A stretch of 37,058 nucleotides of DNA from Rhodobacter sp. (lineage in GTDB: Bacteria; Pseudomonadota; Alphaproteobacteria; Rhodobacterales; Rhodobacteraceae), in NCBI GenBank assembly GCA_022340385.1, contig JAJDOB010000277.1, positions 1 to 37,058 on the forward strand, written 5' to 3'. Of the stretch, positions 8,204 to 15,807 are shown piece after piece (the stretch's first letter is position 1; each line of letters opens with the position of its first letter). A program made the translations under genes and the position numbers. Below the pieces are notes generated by a model. That model was not told the DNA's origin, searched no databases, and saw only the letters and a list, made by a program, of their open reading frames with translations.

Positions 8204-9529
8204 ATGAACTACAAAGTTTTGATCTCAGCGGCCACGCTGACCGCTCTGCCGGTTGCCGGCCTGGCGCAGGAGGCCGAGATAATCCCGGTCAACGCCGAAA
8301 TCGGCTTTATCTTCACGACCTTCATGTTCCTGGTGACGGGTTTTCTGGTGTTCTGGATGGCCGCAGGCTTTACCATGCTGGAGGCCGGCCTGGTGCGCCA
8401 GAAGAACACCGCGATGCAGTTGATGAAGAACATGGCGCTGTTCAGCTTTGCCGCGATCGCCTATTACCTGATCGGCTATAACCTGATGTATCCCGGCGAC
8501 AACTGGACGATCACGGGTGTGCTGGGCGCGTTCGGCCCGGCGGTTCTGGAACCGGTCGGGCTGGCCGGGATGGAACCCGATCTGACCTATGCGTCCGTCG
8601 GGTCCGATTTCTTCTTTCAACTGATGTTCTGCGCCACGACCGCCTCTATCGTGTCGGGCGCGCTGGCGGAACGCATCAAGTTGTGGCCGTTCCTGTTCTT
8701 CGTCATCGTCCTGACGGCCGTGATCTATCCGATTCAGGCCAGCTGGAAATGGGGCGGCGGTTTCCTGGACACCAGCTATGGCTTCCTTGATTTCGCGGGG
8801 TCCACCGTGGTGCATTCGGTTGGCGGCTGGGCGGCCCTTGCCGGCGCGCTGATCCTGGGACCACGCCTGGGCAAATATTCCAAGGATGGCCGGGTGACGC
8901 CGTTCCCGGGGTCCAACCTGCCGCTGGCGACGCTGGGCACGTTCATCCTGTGGCTGGGCTGGTTCGGGTTCAATGGCGGCTCGCAGCTTTACATGGATTC
9001 TGCCGCGAATGTGGCCGACATCAGCCGCATCTTCGCCAACACCAACACTGCCGCAGCGGGCGGCGCCATCTCTGCGATGATCCTGTCGCAACTGATGTAC
9101 AAGAAGCCCGATCTGACCATGGTGCTGAACGGTGCCCTGGCGGGTCTGGTGTCGATCACAGCAGAGCCGCTGACACCCAGCCTGGGTGCGGCGACGCTGA
9201 TCGGGGCCGTCGGCGGCGGAATCGTTGTGTTTGCGGTGCCGTTCCTGGACCGGCTGAAGATCGACGATGTCGTCGGTGCGATCCCGGTGCACCTGTTCGC
9301 CGGTGTCTGGGGCACGCTTGCGGTACTGCTGACCAACAGCGACGCGACGCTGGGCGGTCAGGTGCTTCCCATCCTCATCGTCGGGGTCTTCGTCTTTGTC
9401 GTCAGCGCGGTGATCTGGATGGCGCTGAAACTGACGGTCGGTATCCGGGTCGACGAAGAGTCGGAAATCAACGGGCTGGATATCAGCGAACTCGGGATGG
9501 AGGCCTATCCGGAATTCTCGCTCAGCTAA
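8204..9529 (+). CDS. amtB: Ammonium transporter AmtB
   Basis: A 441-aa Amt/MEP/Rh-family channel for ammonium uptake across the inner membrane. It starts with a signal-peptide-like segment (about residues 1-21, ending VAGLA), as in E. coli AmtB. About eleven hydrophobic helices follow. The conserved pore histidines are visible as STVVHSVGGWAAL (H204) and IPVHLFAGVWGT (H363). The C-terminal tail (about 415-441) is cytosolic and would contact GlnK. Two ATGs lie nearby (8195, 8204); 8204 is preferred because AAGGA sits eight bases before it. A strong intrinsic terminator follows 25 bases after the stop. Confidence 0.95.
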   Translation: MNYKVLISAATLTALPVAGLAQEAEIIPVNAEIGFIFTTFMFLVTGFLVFWMAAGFTMLEAGLVRQKNTAMQLMKNMALFSFAAIAYYLIGYNLMYPGDNWTITGVLGAFGPAVLEPVGLAGMEPDLTYASVGSDFFFQLMFCATTASIVSGALAERIKLWPFLFFVIVLTAVIYPIQASWKWGGGFLDTSYGFLDFAGSTVVHSVGGWAALAGALILGPRLGKYSKDGRVTPFPGSNLPLATLGTFILWLGWFGFNGGSQLYMDSAANVADISRIFANTNTAAAGGAISAMILSQLMYKKPDLTMVLNGALAGLVSITAEPLTPSLGAATLIGAVGGGIVVFAVPFLDRLKIDDVVGAIPVHLFAGVWGTLAVLLTNSDATLGGQVLPILIVGVFVFVVSAVIWMALKLTVGIRVDEESEINGLDISELGMEAYPEFSLS

Positions 9530-9554
9530 CCGAATGACGAGTGCTGACAGTACT

Positions 9555-9585
9555 GACCCGGGCGTTCGCGCCCGGGTCTTTTCTT
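9555..9585 (+). terminator. Intrinsic terminator after glnK-amtB
   Basis: GACCCGGGCG (9555-9564) and CGCCCGGGTC (9569-9578) form a perfect 10-bp stem closed by a TTCG loop, followed directly by TTTTCTT. This is a textbook rho-independent terminator for the plus-strand operon. It lies in the convergent gap before the aminotransferase gene. Confidence 0.92.
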
Positions 9586-9604
9586 GAAGAAAAGCTGCCC
9601 GAGG

Positions 9605-10789
9605 TCAGACGCCGACGTCCGCGATCGCCTGCGCCAGGATCGGAACGGTGGTGGCGTTCAGCCCGGCGATATTCATCCGGCTGTCGCCGACCATGTAGAT
9701 GCCGTGGTCCTTGCGCAGCAATTCCACCTGTTCCGGTGTCGCGCCCAGACGGCTGAACATGCCGCGATGCTGGGCGATGAACCCGAACCGGTCAGACCCG
9801 GTGCGCTGGCGCAATTCACGCGCCAATTGTTCGCGCAGGTGGATCATCCCGTCACGCATCGACTTCAGCTCTGCCTGCCAGTCGGCGCGCAGGTCCTTGT
9901 CTGTCAGGATCATCGTCACCAGCCGCGCGCCGTGATCGGGCGGAAAGGAAAAATTCTGCCGGTTCAGGTGGTTCAGCGTGCCCTGCACCGTTGGCTTTGC
10001 GGCAATTGTCGGAGACACGGCCATCAAAAGCCCGGTGCGTTCGCGGTAGATCCCGAAGTTCTTGGAACAACTGGCCGCGATCAGGGTCTCGGGGCAGCAT
10101 TTGGCGATCAGCCGTGTGCCCGCCGCGTCCTGCGCCAGCCCGTCGCCAAATCCCTGGTAGGCGATGTCGATCATCGGCATTGCGCCGATTGCGACCAGAT
10201 GATCGGCCACGATCTGCCATTCCGGCAGGGTCAGGTTCGCGCCGGTCGGGTTGTGGCAGCAGCCATGCAGCAGAACCACGTCCCCGGCCTTGACGCGCGC
10301 AAGGTCGGCCATCATGCCATCGAAATCCACCCCACGGCTTTCGGAATCGAAATAGCGGTATTCCGCCATATTCAGCCCAAGGTGGCGCACGATCGAGGGA
10401 TGGTTCGGCCAGGTCGGATTCGAAAGCCAGATCGTTGCGTCGGGCGTGTGGAACTTGATCAGTTCCAGCGCCTGGCGCACCGCGCCGGTGCCGCCGGGCG
10501 TGGCCGCCGCCGCAACACGCGCGGCATCGACCGACTCGCCGAGGATCAGGTCGCGCATCGCATCCGAGAATCCGGGGTCGCCGGCCAGCCCGGTATAGGA
10601 TTTGGTGGTTTCTTCCCGCCACAGCTGCGCTTCGGCGGTCTTGATCGCGTGCATCACCGGGGTGACGCCGTCGGCGTTCTTGTAGACGCCGACCCCAAGG
10701 TCGATCTTGTCGGCCCGTGGGTCGGCCTTGAACATCTCGATCAGCATCAGGATCTTGTCCTGCGGCTGCGCAGTCAGGTTCTCCAGCAT
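9605..10789 (-). CDS. Aspartate/aromatic amino acid aminotransferase (class I, PLP)
   Basis: A 394-aa fold-type I aminotransferase that moves amino groups between aspartate or aromatic amino acids and 2-oxo acids. The PLP lysine is K243 in SCSKNFGIYRERTG. Supporting residues are N180 (HNPTGANL), D208 and Y211 (IDIAYQGFG), and the substrate carboxylate arginine in DSRMNIAGL near the C-terminus. DLGVGVYKN near residue 30 and SYTGLAGDPGF near 64 are typical of AspC/TyrB enzymes. The length matches the family. sseA lies four bases upstream on the same strand, so the two probably share a transcript. An operon of transaminase and mercaptopyruvate sulfurtransferase would suit cysteine catabolism, but that is inference. 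Confidence 0.93.
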   Translation of the reverse strand: MLENLTAQPQDKILMLIEMFKADPRADKIDLGVGVYKNADGVTPVMHAIKTAEAQLWREETTKSYTGLAGDPGFSDAMRDLILGESVDAARVAAAATPGGTGAVRQALELIKFHTPDATIWLSNPTWPNHPSIVRHLGLNMAEYRYFDSESRGVDFDGMMADLARVKAGDVVLLHGCCHNPTGANLTLPEWQIVADHLVAIGAMPMIDIAYQGFGDGLAQDAAGTRLIAKCCPETLIAASCSKNFGIYRERTGLLMAVSPTIAAKPTVQGTLNHLNRQNFSFPPDHGARLVTMILTDKDLRADWQAELKSMRDGMIHLREQLARELRQRTGSDRFGFIAQHRGMFSRLGATPEQVELLRKDHGIYMVGDSRMNIAGLNATTVPILAQAIADVGV

Positions 10790-10793
10790 ATTC

Positions 10794-11648
10794 TCAGCTC
10801 CCTGTTGCGACCTTCAGATCGCCATACATGCCCCATTCCGCCCACGACCCGTCGTAAAGCGAATGCCGGTCATGGCCGATACGTTCCAGCGCGAGATTGA
10901 TGATCGCGGCGGTAACGCCCGACCCGCAGGTGGTGATGATCGGCTTGCCAAGGTCGACACCGGCGGCGTCAAAGACCGCGCGCAGCGCCTCGGGGGATTT
11001 CATCGTGCCATCGCTGTTCAGCAATGTCGGGTAATGTACGTTCCTGGCCCCCGGGATATGGCCGCTGCGCAGGCCCTGCCGCGGCTCGGGTTCCTGCCCG
11101 GCAAACCGTCCCGGAGAGCGCGCATCAAGGATTTCGTGATCGCCCAGTTTCGAGGCTGCGGCCACCTGCGTCACGTCGCGCACCAGATGGTTCTGACGGC
11201 TGACGGTGATGTGGCGGTCGCGCATGATCGGCGGCATGTCTTCCACGGCGCGCCCCTCGGCCTGCCATTTGGCAAACCCGCCGTCCAGAACGGCGATATC
11301 GGTCTTGCCCATCAGCCGGAAAAGCCACCAGACGCGGGCGGCGGAAAACAGCCCTGACCCGTCGTAAACCACAACCTGGTGTCCGTCACCCACGCCCATC
11401 GCGCGCATGCGGCTGATGAATTTCTCGGCCGGCGGAGCCATGTGCGGAATTTCCGATCGCGCGTCGCTGATATCGTCGATGTCGAAATAGCGCGCACCGG
11501 GGATATGGGCCGCATCATACTCGGCGCGTCCGTCGCGACCCATGTCGGGCATATACCACGACGCGTCGAAAATCCTCAGATCGGGATCAGCCAGATGCGC
11601 CGCCAGCCATTCCGTGGATACCAGTGTCTTGGGGTCGTCTTTTGCCAT
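10794..11648 (-). CDS. sseA: 3-mercaptopyruvate sulfurtransferase
   Basis: A 284-aa protein with two rhodanese domains. The first (about residues 8-135) is catalytically silent; the second (about 165-280) carries the active-site cysteine C241 in TTCGSGVTAAI. The loop CGSGVTA is the one I know from mercaptopyruvate sulfurtransferases, whereas thiosulfate sulfurtransferases have CRxGxR. The enzyme moves sulfane sulfur from 3-mercaptopyruvate to thiols or cyanide. Other family marks are LVSTEWLAAHL near the start and RSGHIPGARNVHYPTLL before the active site. It is the first gene of a pair with the aminotransferase, which could make its 3-mercaptopyruvate substrate from cysteine. Confidence 0.93.
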   Translation of the reverse strand: MAKDDPKTLVSTEWLAAHLADPDLRIFDASWYMPDMGRDGRAEYDAAHIPGARYFDIDDISDARSEIPHMAPPAEKFISRMRAMGVGDGHQVVVYDGSGLFSAARVWWLFRLMGKTDIAVLDGGFAKWQAEGRAVEDMPPIMRDRHITVSRQNHLVRDVTQVAAASKLGDHEILDARSPGRFAGQEPEPRQGLRSGHIPGARNVHYPTLLNSDGTMKSPEALRAVFDAAGVDLGKPIITTCGSGVTAAIINLALERIGHDRHSLYDGSWAEWGMYGDLKVATGS

Positions 11649-11667
11649 GTCGGCCTCGCGAAATGTA

Positions 11668-11701
11668 ACGCGCGCCCTGCCTACTAAGGCGGGACGCGCG
11701 T
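11668..11701 (-). terminator. Hairpin between the glycine-rich gene and sseA
   Basis: ACGCGCG (11668-11674) pairs perfectly with CGCGCGT (11695-11701). The stem continues inward through CC/GG and GCCT/AGGC with two imperfect pairs, to an ACTA loop. It sits between the stop of the 96-aa gene and the sseA start, both on the minus strand. No strong T-run follows, so it may be a weak terminator or an RNA-processing hairpin. Confidence 0.4.
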
Positions 11702-11744
11702 GACAAGGCCCGTCGGGGCCGGTTTTCGCATCTGCGGGATCCGA

Positions 11745-12035
11745 TTACTTGTTCATGGCGCCCTTGATCATGCCGATCACAGCCATCAGCACGCCGCCGC
11801 CAACGCCGCCAGAGGCGATCTGTCCGATGATCGAGCCGATATCCATGCCGCCAGACGCCGCGTCGCCCGCTGCAACACCACCCGCGCCCAGCATGCCCAG
11901 CAACTGGCCGCCGATGCCGCCGCCGACGATACCGGCAATCGAGTTGCCCAAGGTGCCGAGATTCAGATTCTTCATAAGTCCACCGGCGACATTGCCGCCA
12001 ACTGCGCCTGAAATCAGACTGATGATAAGTTCCAT
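11745..12035 (-). CDS. Glycine-zipper-like small membrane protein, unknown function
   Basis: A 96-aa protein starting MELIISLISGAVGGNVAGGL. By my count 29 of 96 residues are glycine, arranged as many GxxxG and GG(G) steps, for example AGIVGGGIGGQLLGMLG. Nearly the whole chain is hydrophobic, with only a few charged residues (including K27, and K92 and K96 at the end). Such glycine-zipper sequences form tightly packed or oligomeric membrane helices. The start at 12035 is set by an excellent GGAGGG site; the upstream extension to 12191 has none. I recognise similar short proteins from rhodobacters annotated only as hypothetical. No function is assigned; bacteriocin-like or channel roles are possible but unsupported. 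The 220 bases upstream to smpB hold nothing I could name. Confidence 0.75.
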   Translation of the reverse strand: MELIISLISGAVGGNVAGGLMKNLNLGTLGNSIAGIVGGGIGGQLLGMLGAGGVAAGDAASGGMDIGSIIGQIASGGVGGGVLMAVIGMIKGAMNK

Positions 12036-12255
12036 GTTCCCTCCAGAAGGTACTCCGCCCCCATTCCCGGGTGGCAAAGGCACTGTCATGCTTCGCAATG
12101 GCCCGGACAATGTGCAAATTCGAAAGAATTTCCCCGGAAGTTCGGGCGGCCTAAACCTAAGCCAGTCGCGCCCGGTATGGCCTTGGGCCAAAAGGCAAAT
12201 TCCCCGACAAGTCCTGAAGATGCCGCCGCAAATGGCTGGTTTGGCGGCTGGCCGG

Positions 12256-12732
12256 CTATTCGCCGTGCCGCAGCAGCCGCTGTTTCTGCCGGCCCCAGTC
12301 GCGCTTGGCCTCGGTTTCGCGCTTGTCGTGATTCTTCTTGCCTTTGGCGATCCCGATCTTCAGCTTGGCGATGCCGCGATGGTTGAAATACAAAACCAGC
12401 GGCACCAGCGTCATGCCCTTGCGCTGGGTTTCGGACCACAGCCGGGAAAGTTCCTTGCGTGAAACCAGCAGCTTGCGGCGACGCTTTTCGAGATGGCCAA
12501 AGGTCTTGGCCTTGTCGTAGGCCGCGACATAGCTGTTCACCAGCCACAATTCGCCTTGCGCAACCTCGGCATAGCTTTCGGCGATATTCGCGCCACCCTC
12601 GCGCAGCGACTTGACCTCTGACCCTTCCAGAATGATGCCGCATTCCAGATCGTCCTCGATGGCATAGTCATAGCGCGCGCGCCGGTTCTCGGCGACGACT
12701 TTGTAATTGGGGTCTGTCTTCACTTTGCCCAT
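12256..12732 (-). CDS. smpB: SsrA-binding protein SmpB
   Basis: A 158-aa RNA-binding protein needed for trans-translation: it delivers tmRNA to stalled ribosomes. It starts [23 protein letters not shown] and has the oligonucleotide-binding barrel with [18 protein letters not shown] and [11 protein letters not shown]. The usual basic C-terminal tail is present ([19 protein letters not shown]). The reading frame extends upstream to 12912, but family homology starts at ATG 12732. The tmRNA gene itself is not in this window. It sits near dapA and slt, a grouping common in alphaproteobacteria, although here several genes intervene. Confidence 0.95.
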   Translation of the reverse strand: MGKVKTDPNYKVVAENRRARYDYAIEDDLECGIILEGSEVKSLREGGANIAESYAEVAQGELWLVNSYVAAYDKAKTFGHLEKRRRKLLVSRKELSRLWSETQRKGMTLVPLVLYFNHRGIAKLKIGIAKGKKNHDKRETEAKRDWGRQKQRLLRHGE

Positions 12733-12823
12733 GGCCGGACCCACATAGGCAGCCACACCGATCAAGTCCAGTGTCTGGTGCTCTGGTCTTGACCGGCGTC
12801 GGGTGCCGGCGGATACCTCAACG

Positions 12824-13258
12824 ATGATTGTACAACTTGCATTGGGCACGGTCCTGATCGTGGTCTCGACCTTCATCGCGGGGGCAGGGTTCCTTGTGAT
12901 GGAGGCCGGCATGTCACGGTTTCAGGCGTGGCTCTTGCGCCCGCCACACCCGCAGAAGGTGCTGGTGCTGCTGTGTGCCAGCGTGATCTGGATCCTGCTG
13001 ATCGTCACGGTCGCGGTCTGGCTGTGGGCCGCGCTGTTCTTGTTTCTGGGCATTTTTCAGACGCTGGAACAGTCGATCTATTTCGCGCTGGTCTCTTTCA
13101 CCACGCTGGGCTTCGGCGACATCCTGCTGCCACCTGAATGGCGGCTGTTGTCGGGACTGGCGTCAATCAACGGATTGCTGATGATCGGATTGCAAACCGC
13201 GATGCTGATCGAAGTGGTCCGGCGCGTGCGCACGATCCAGTCCAAACAGGACGACTGA
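12824..13258 (+). CDS. Two-helix potassium-channel-family protein
   Basis: A 144-aa membrane protein with helices near residues 2-27, 45-75 and 105-135 and a re-entrant pore segment. The selectivity-filter sequence is TTLGFGD (93-99), in [19 protein letters not shown]. This is the Ion_trans_2 (2-TM K+ channel) pattern with GFG in place of the commoner GYG. There is no RCK/TrkA-N regulatory domain, so any gating would come from partners. The ATG at 12824 is favoured, but an in-frame GTG at 12803 is possible; neither has a strong ribosome-binding site. It is divergent from smpB and convergent with the P-loop kinase gene, four bases from its stop. Ion specificity is not proven. Confidence 0.8.
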   Translation: MIVQLALGTVLIVVSTFIAGAGFLVMEAGMSRFQAWLLRPPHPQKVLVLLCASVIWILLIVTVAVWLWAALFLFLGIFQTLEQSIYFALVSFTTLGFGDILLPPEWRLLSGLASINGLLMIGLQTAMLIEVVRRVRTIQSKQDD

Positions 13259-13262
13259 GGGT

Positions 13263-13766
13263 TCAGACGACCACGAATTCGCCGCCTGTGCCCTGAACCT
13301 CAGCGGCGTCGGGGGCCTGCCAGATGGTTTCCATGAAATCGAACATCTGCGGTGTCACTTCGATGGCAAATGTCGCGCCGCGTTCGGTGTTGCGCTGTTG
13401 CACGCGGGCCCAGCGGGTTTCCCTTGCGACATCCAGAAAGTGAAGCGTTACCGGCCGGCCGATATCCTGCGCCCAGTCATAAAAGATCGTGCGTTCCTTA
13501 AGGTCCGTGAAGCCACAGTCAAAGACCGCCGCGATCCCCGCCTCCAGCACCTGTTCGGCGGTGTCGCGCATCTGCGCGCACGACCGCTGCACCCGTTCGT
13601 AGAACCAGTTGAAATCCGATGTCGGCTCGCGATCCATGAAAAACAGCCGCGCGTTCCAGTCGTCGATGGAAAATCGCACGCCTGCAAGATCGCGGCGCAG
13701 GGACTCTGCATAGGTTGTCTTTCCGGCTCCGGTCAGGCCGCAGATCAGGTGGATTCGAGCGGGCAT
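13263..13766 (-). CDS. Small P-loop kinase (zeta-toxin/AAA_33-like)
   Basis: A 167-aa single-domain NTPase. Walker A is GLTGAGKT (10-17), just after a short first beta strand (ARIHLICG). RFSIDDWNARLF follows near residue 31, like the substrate-binding segment of small phosphotransferases. FDCGFTDLKER near 83 and an arginine-rich lid (RETRWARVQQRNTERG) follow. This pattern fits AAA_33/zeta-toxin-type kinases that phosphorylate a small molecule or tRNA-like substrate. No antitoxin-like small gene is beside it, so a toxin role has no support here. The next gene upstream is divergent; the channel gene is convergent, four bases away. Substrate unknown. Confidence 0.72.
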   Translation of the reverse strand: MPARIHLICGLTGAGKTTYAESLRRDLAGVRFSIDDWNARLFFMDREPTSDFNWFYERVQRSCAQMRDTAEQVLEAGIAAVFDCGFTDLKERTIFYDWAQDIGRPVTLHFLDVARETRWARVQQRNTERGATFAIEVTPQMFDFMETIWQAPDAAEVQGTGGEFVVV

Positions 13767-13840
13767 CGGGAACCGCCTTTCCGGTCAGGTGAAACCCGCG
13801 AATGGAAACAGCCGGAATTCGGAAATGCAAGTGCAGGCAG

Positions 13841-13870
13841 TTGGACTTTGCGGTCAAAACAGGCTATGAT
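13841..13870 (+). promoter_or_regulatory. Candidate sigma-70 promoter for the GH19 gene
   Basis: TTGGAC (13841-13846) and TATGAT (13865-13870) are separated by 18 bases, close to the -35/-10 consensus. The gene start is 52 bases downstream, with an AGGA ribosome-binding site eight bases before the ATG. Found by eye; a single match of this quality could arise by chance. Confidence 0.5.
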
Positions 13871-13922
13871 TGCGCATTATTGATCGAGAATTTTAACACG
13901 TCCCAAGCGACAGGATCACATC

Positions 13923-14726
13923 ATGATCGGACTGGATGGAAATTTCATTCTGGAAGTAGCCCCGCGATTTTCGGGGTCCAAGGCGGCGGCGCAGTCTGCC
14001 ATCGTCGGCGCAATCTCGGGAGAATTTGAAAGTATTCTGGCGGAATACGACATCGACGAATATCTGCGTATCGCGCATTTCATGGGTCAGGTCACACATG
14101 AATGCGCGGGGTTTCGCACCACCGAGGAATTCGCATCCGGTGCCGCCTATGAGGGGCGCACCGATCTGGGCAATGTAAACCCCGGTGACGGCCGCCGCTA
14201 CAAGGGGCGCGGGTTGCTGCAACTGACCGGGCGCGCGAATTACCGCCGCTACGGCGATCTGATGGGCCTGCCGCTGGAGGCAGAGCCGCAGCGCGCCGGC
14301 GAGCCGCTGACCTCGTTGCGCATCGCCTGCGAATACTGGAAGGACCGGCGGATCAATCCCGATTGCGACCGCGACGATCTGGTGGCGGTCACCAAGAAGG
14401 TCAACGGCGGGACCAATGGCATCGACGACCGGCGCAAATACCTGCAAAAAGCCAAGGCGGCGCTGAAACTGCGGATGGGTACGGTGATTGCGTCCCAAAG
14501 CGGCGACTCGCGCCCGGTGCTGAGGCGCGGCAGCTTTGGCGAGGCGGTGGCGCGCCTGCAGGAAGCGCTGCGCGGCCACGGGTTTGCGATTTCCATCGAC
14601 TTCGATTTCGGCGGTGCCACGGAACTGGCGGTGCTGGAATTCCAAAAACGCAAGGGCCTGGAAGAAGACGGCATCGTCGGCAAGGATACTTGGGACGCGC
14701 TGGGCGGTGCCGAGCAAGGCCCCTGA
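13923..14726 (+). CDS. GH19 endolysin-like enzyme with C-terminal peptidoglycan-binding domain
   Basis: A 267-aa protein. Residues about 15-180 form a chitinase/lysozyme domain of family GH19. FMGQVTHECAGF (putative catalytic Glu60), a second glutamate pair at 68-69, and YKGRGLLQLTGRANYRRYG (about 93-111) are typical of phage and bacterial GH19 endolysins. Residues about 200-262 form a PG_binding_1 domain (VLRRGSFGEAVARLQEAL ... DGIVGKDTWDAL). No signal peptide or membrane anchor is seen, so export would need a holin or lysis. No phage gene is adjacent. It may be a domesticated endolysin or a cell-wall housekeeping enzyme. It is followed by a large hairpin and the convergent dapA. Confidence 0.85.
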   Translation: MIGLDGNFILEVAPRFSGSKAAAQSAIVGAISGEFESILAEYDIDEYLRIAHFMGQVTHECAGFRTTEEFASGAAYEGRTDLGNVNPGDGRRYKGRGLLQLTGRANYRRYGDLMGLPLEAEPQRAGEPLTSLRIACEYWKDRRINPDCDRDDLVAVTKKVNGGTNGIDDRRKYLQKAKAALKLRMGTVIASQSGDSRPVLRRGSFGEAVARLQEALRGHGFAISIDFDFGGATELAVLEFQKRKGLEEDGIVGKDTWDALGGAEQGP

Positions 14727-14731
14727 ATGGT

Positions 14732-14777
14732 CATCCGGTGGGCATCGCCTGATCGCTCAGGCGAAGCCCGCCGGATG
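14732..14777. terminator. Large bidirectional hairpin between the GH19 gene and dapA
   Basis: Outer arms CATCCGGTGGGC (14732-14743) and GCCCGCCGGATG (14766-14777) pair with one G-T wobble. Inner arms TCGCCTGA (14745-14752) and TCAGGCGA (14757-14764) pair perfectly around a TCGC loop. A single A-A mismatch joins the two stems, giving about 20 bp. It fills the space between convergent stop codons exactly. There is no T-run, so it may act through RNA stability or Rho as well as intrinsic termination. Confidence 0.65.
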
Positions 14778-15653
14778 TCAGTTCAGCAGACCGGCATGCA
14801 CCATCGCGTCCCTGATGGCCGCCTTGGTGCTATCCAGCGGTTCGGTCAGTGGCGAGCGGACCCCGAATTCGATCCGCCCCAGCAGTGACAGCCCGTATTT
14901 GGCGCCCACCACCCCCGGTTCGGTGAAGATCGCCTTGTGCAGCGGCATCAGCTGGTCCTGAATTTCCAGCGCCTTGGTGTAGTCACCCACAGCGCAGGCG
15001 CGTTGCAACTGCGCACACAACGCCGGGGCGACATTGGCAGTGACAGAGATGCAACCGACGCCGCCCTGGGCGTTGAAGCCGTGCGCCGTCGGGTCTTCTG
15101 CCGAAAGCTGGATGAAATCCTTGCCGCAGGTGATGCGCTGCATCGCAACGCGCGAGAGGTCGGCAGTGGCATCCTTGACGCCGATGATGCGCGGCAGTTT
15201 CGCCAACTCTCCCATCGTGTCCGGCGACATGTCGATCACGGACCGGGGCGGGATGTTGTAGATGATGATCGGCAGGGCGCAGGCTTCGTGAATGGCAGTG
15301 AAATGCGCGATCAGCCCGCGTTGCGTCGGCTTGTTGTAATAGGGCGTGACCACCAGAACGGCGTCGGCGCCCACTGCCTCTGCATGCCGCGCCAGCCGGA
15401 TCGATTCCGCGGTGCTGTTTGATCCAGCACCCGCGACCACCGGCTTGCGCCCGGCCACGGTCCTGACCACCGTTTCAACCACCAGGTCATGCTCGCCATG
15501 GCTCAGCGTCGGGCTTTCGCCCGTGGTGCCCATGGGCACGAATCCGTCAGAGCCGCATTCGATATGCCACTCGACCAGCTGTTTCAGCGCGTCGAGATCC
15601 AGTTCGCCGTTCTTAAACGGCGTCACCAGGGCTGGCAGGGACCCTTTGATCAT
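14778..15653 (-). CDS. dapA: 4-hydroxy-tetrahydrodipicolinate synthase
   Basis: A 291-aa TIM-barrel lyase that condenses pyruvate with aspartate semialdehyde, the first committed step to meso-diaminopimelate and lysine. The Schiff-base lysine is K160 in [10 protein letters not shown]. The proton-relay residues T43/T44 ([11 protein letters not shown]), Y106 region (TPYYNKPTQ) and Y132 (IIIYNIPPR, with R137) are all present. ATG 15653 is chosen because AAAGGA lies eight bases before it. dapA is divergent from slt and supplies the cross-linking amino acid for the wall that slt and the penicillin-binding protein process. Confidence 0.96.
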   Translation of the reverse strand: MIKGSLPALVTPFKNGELDLDALKQLVEWHIECGSDGFVPMGTTGESPTLSHGEHDLVVETVVRTVAGRKPVVAGAGSNSTAESIRLARHAEAVGADAVLVVTPYYNKPTQRGLIAHFTAIHEACALPIIIYNIPPRSVIDMSPDTMGELAKLPRIIGVKDATADLSRVAMQRITCGKDFIQLSAEDPTAHGFNAQGGVGCISVTANVAPALCAQLQRACAVGDYTKALEIQDQLMPLHKAIFTEPGVVGAKYGLSLLGRIEFGVRSPLTEPLDSTKAAIRDAMVHAGLLN

Positions 15654-15807
15654 GATGCGCATCCTTTCGTTGCTGGCAGGCGCAACTCTGTGCCCTGTGA
15701 AAAAGTGAGCGGACACTAGCCGTTGGCGCCGAAGATGCCAAGTTTGTGTGTTTCCCTTGTGCTACCGGCCCGCTACCTTGTGGCCAGCGATGCGTCAAGG
15801 GCAGGAA

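Noticed and set aside
13263-13766. Zeta-type toxin of a toxin-antitoxin pair
   Set aside because: No antitoxin-like small gene overlaps or adjoins it; the next genes are convergent or divergent.
13923-14726. Prophage or prophage remnant
   Set aside because: Only a lysin-like gene is present; no integrase, capsid, tail, holin or attachment repeats nearby.
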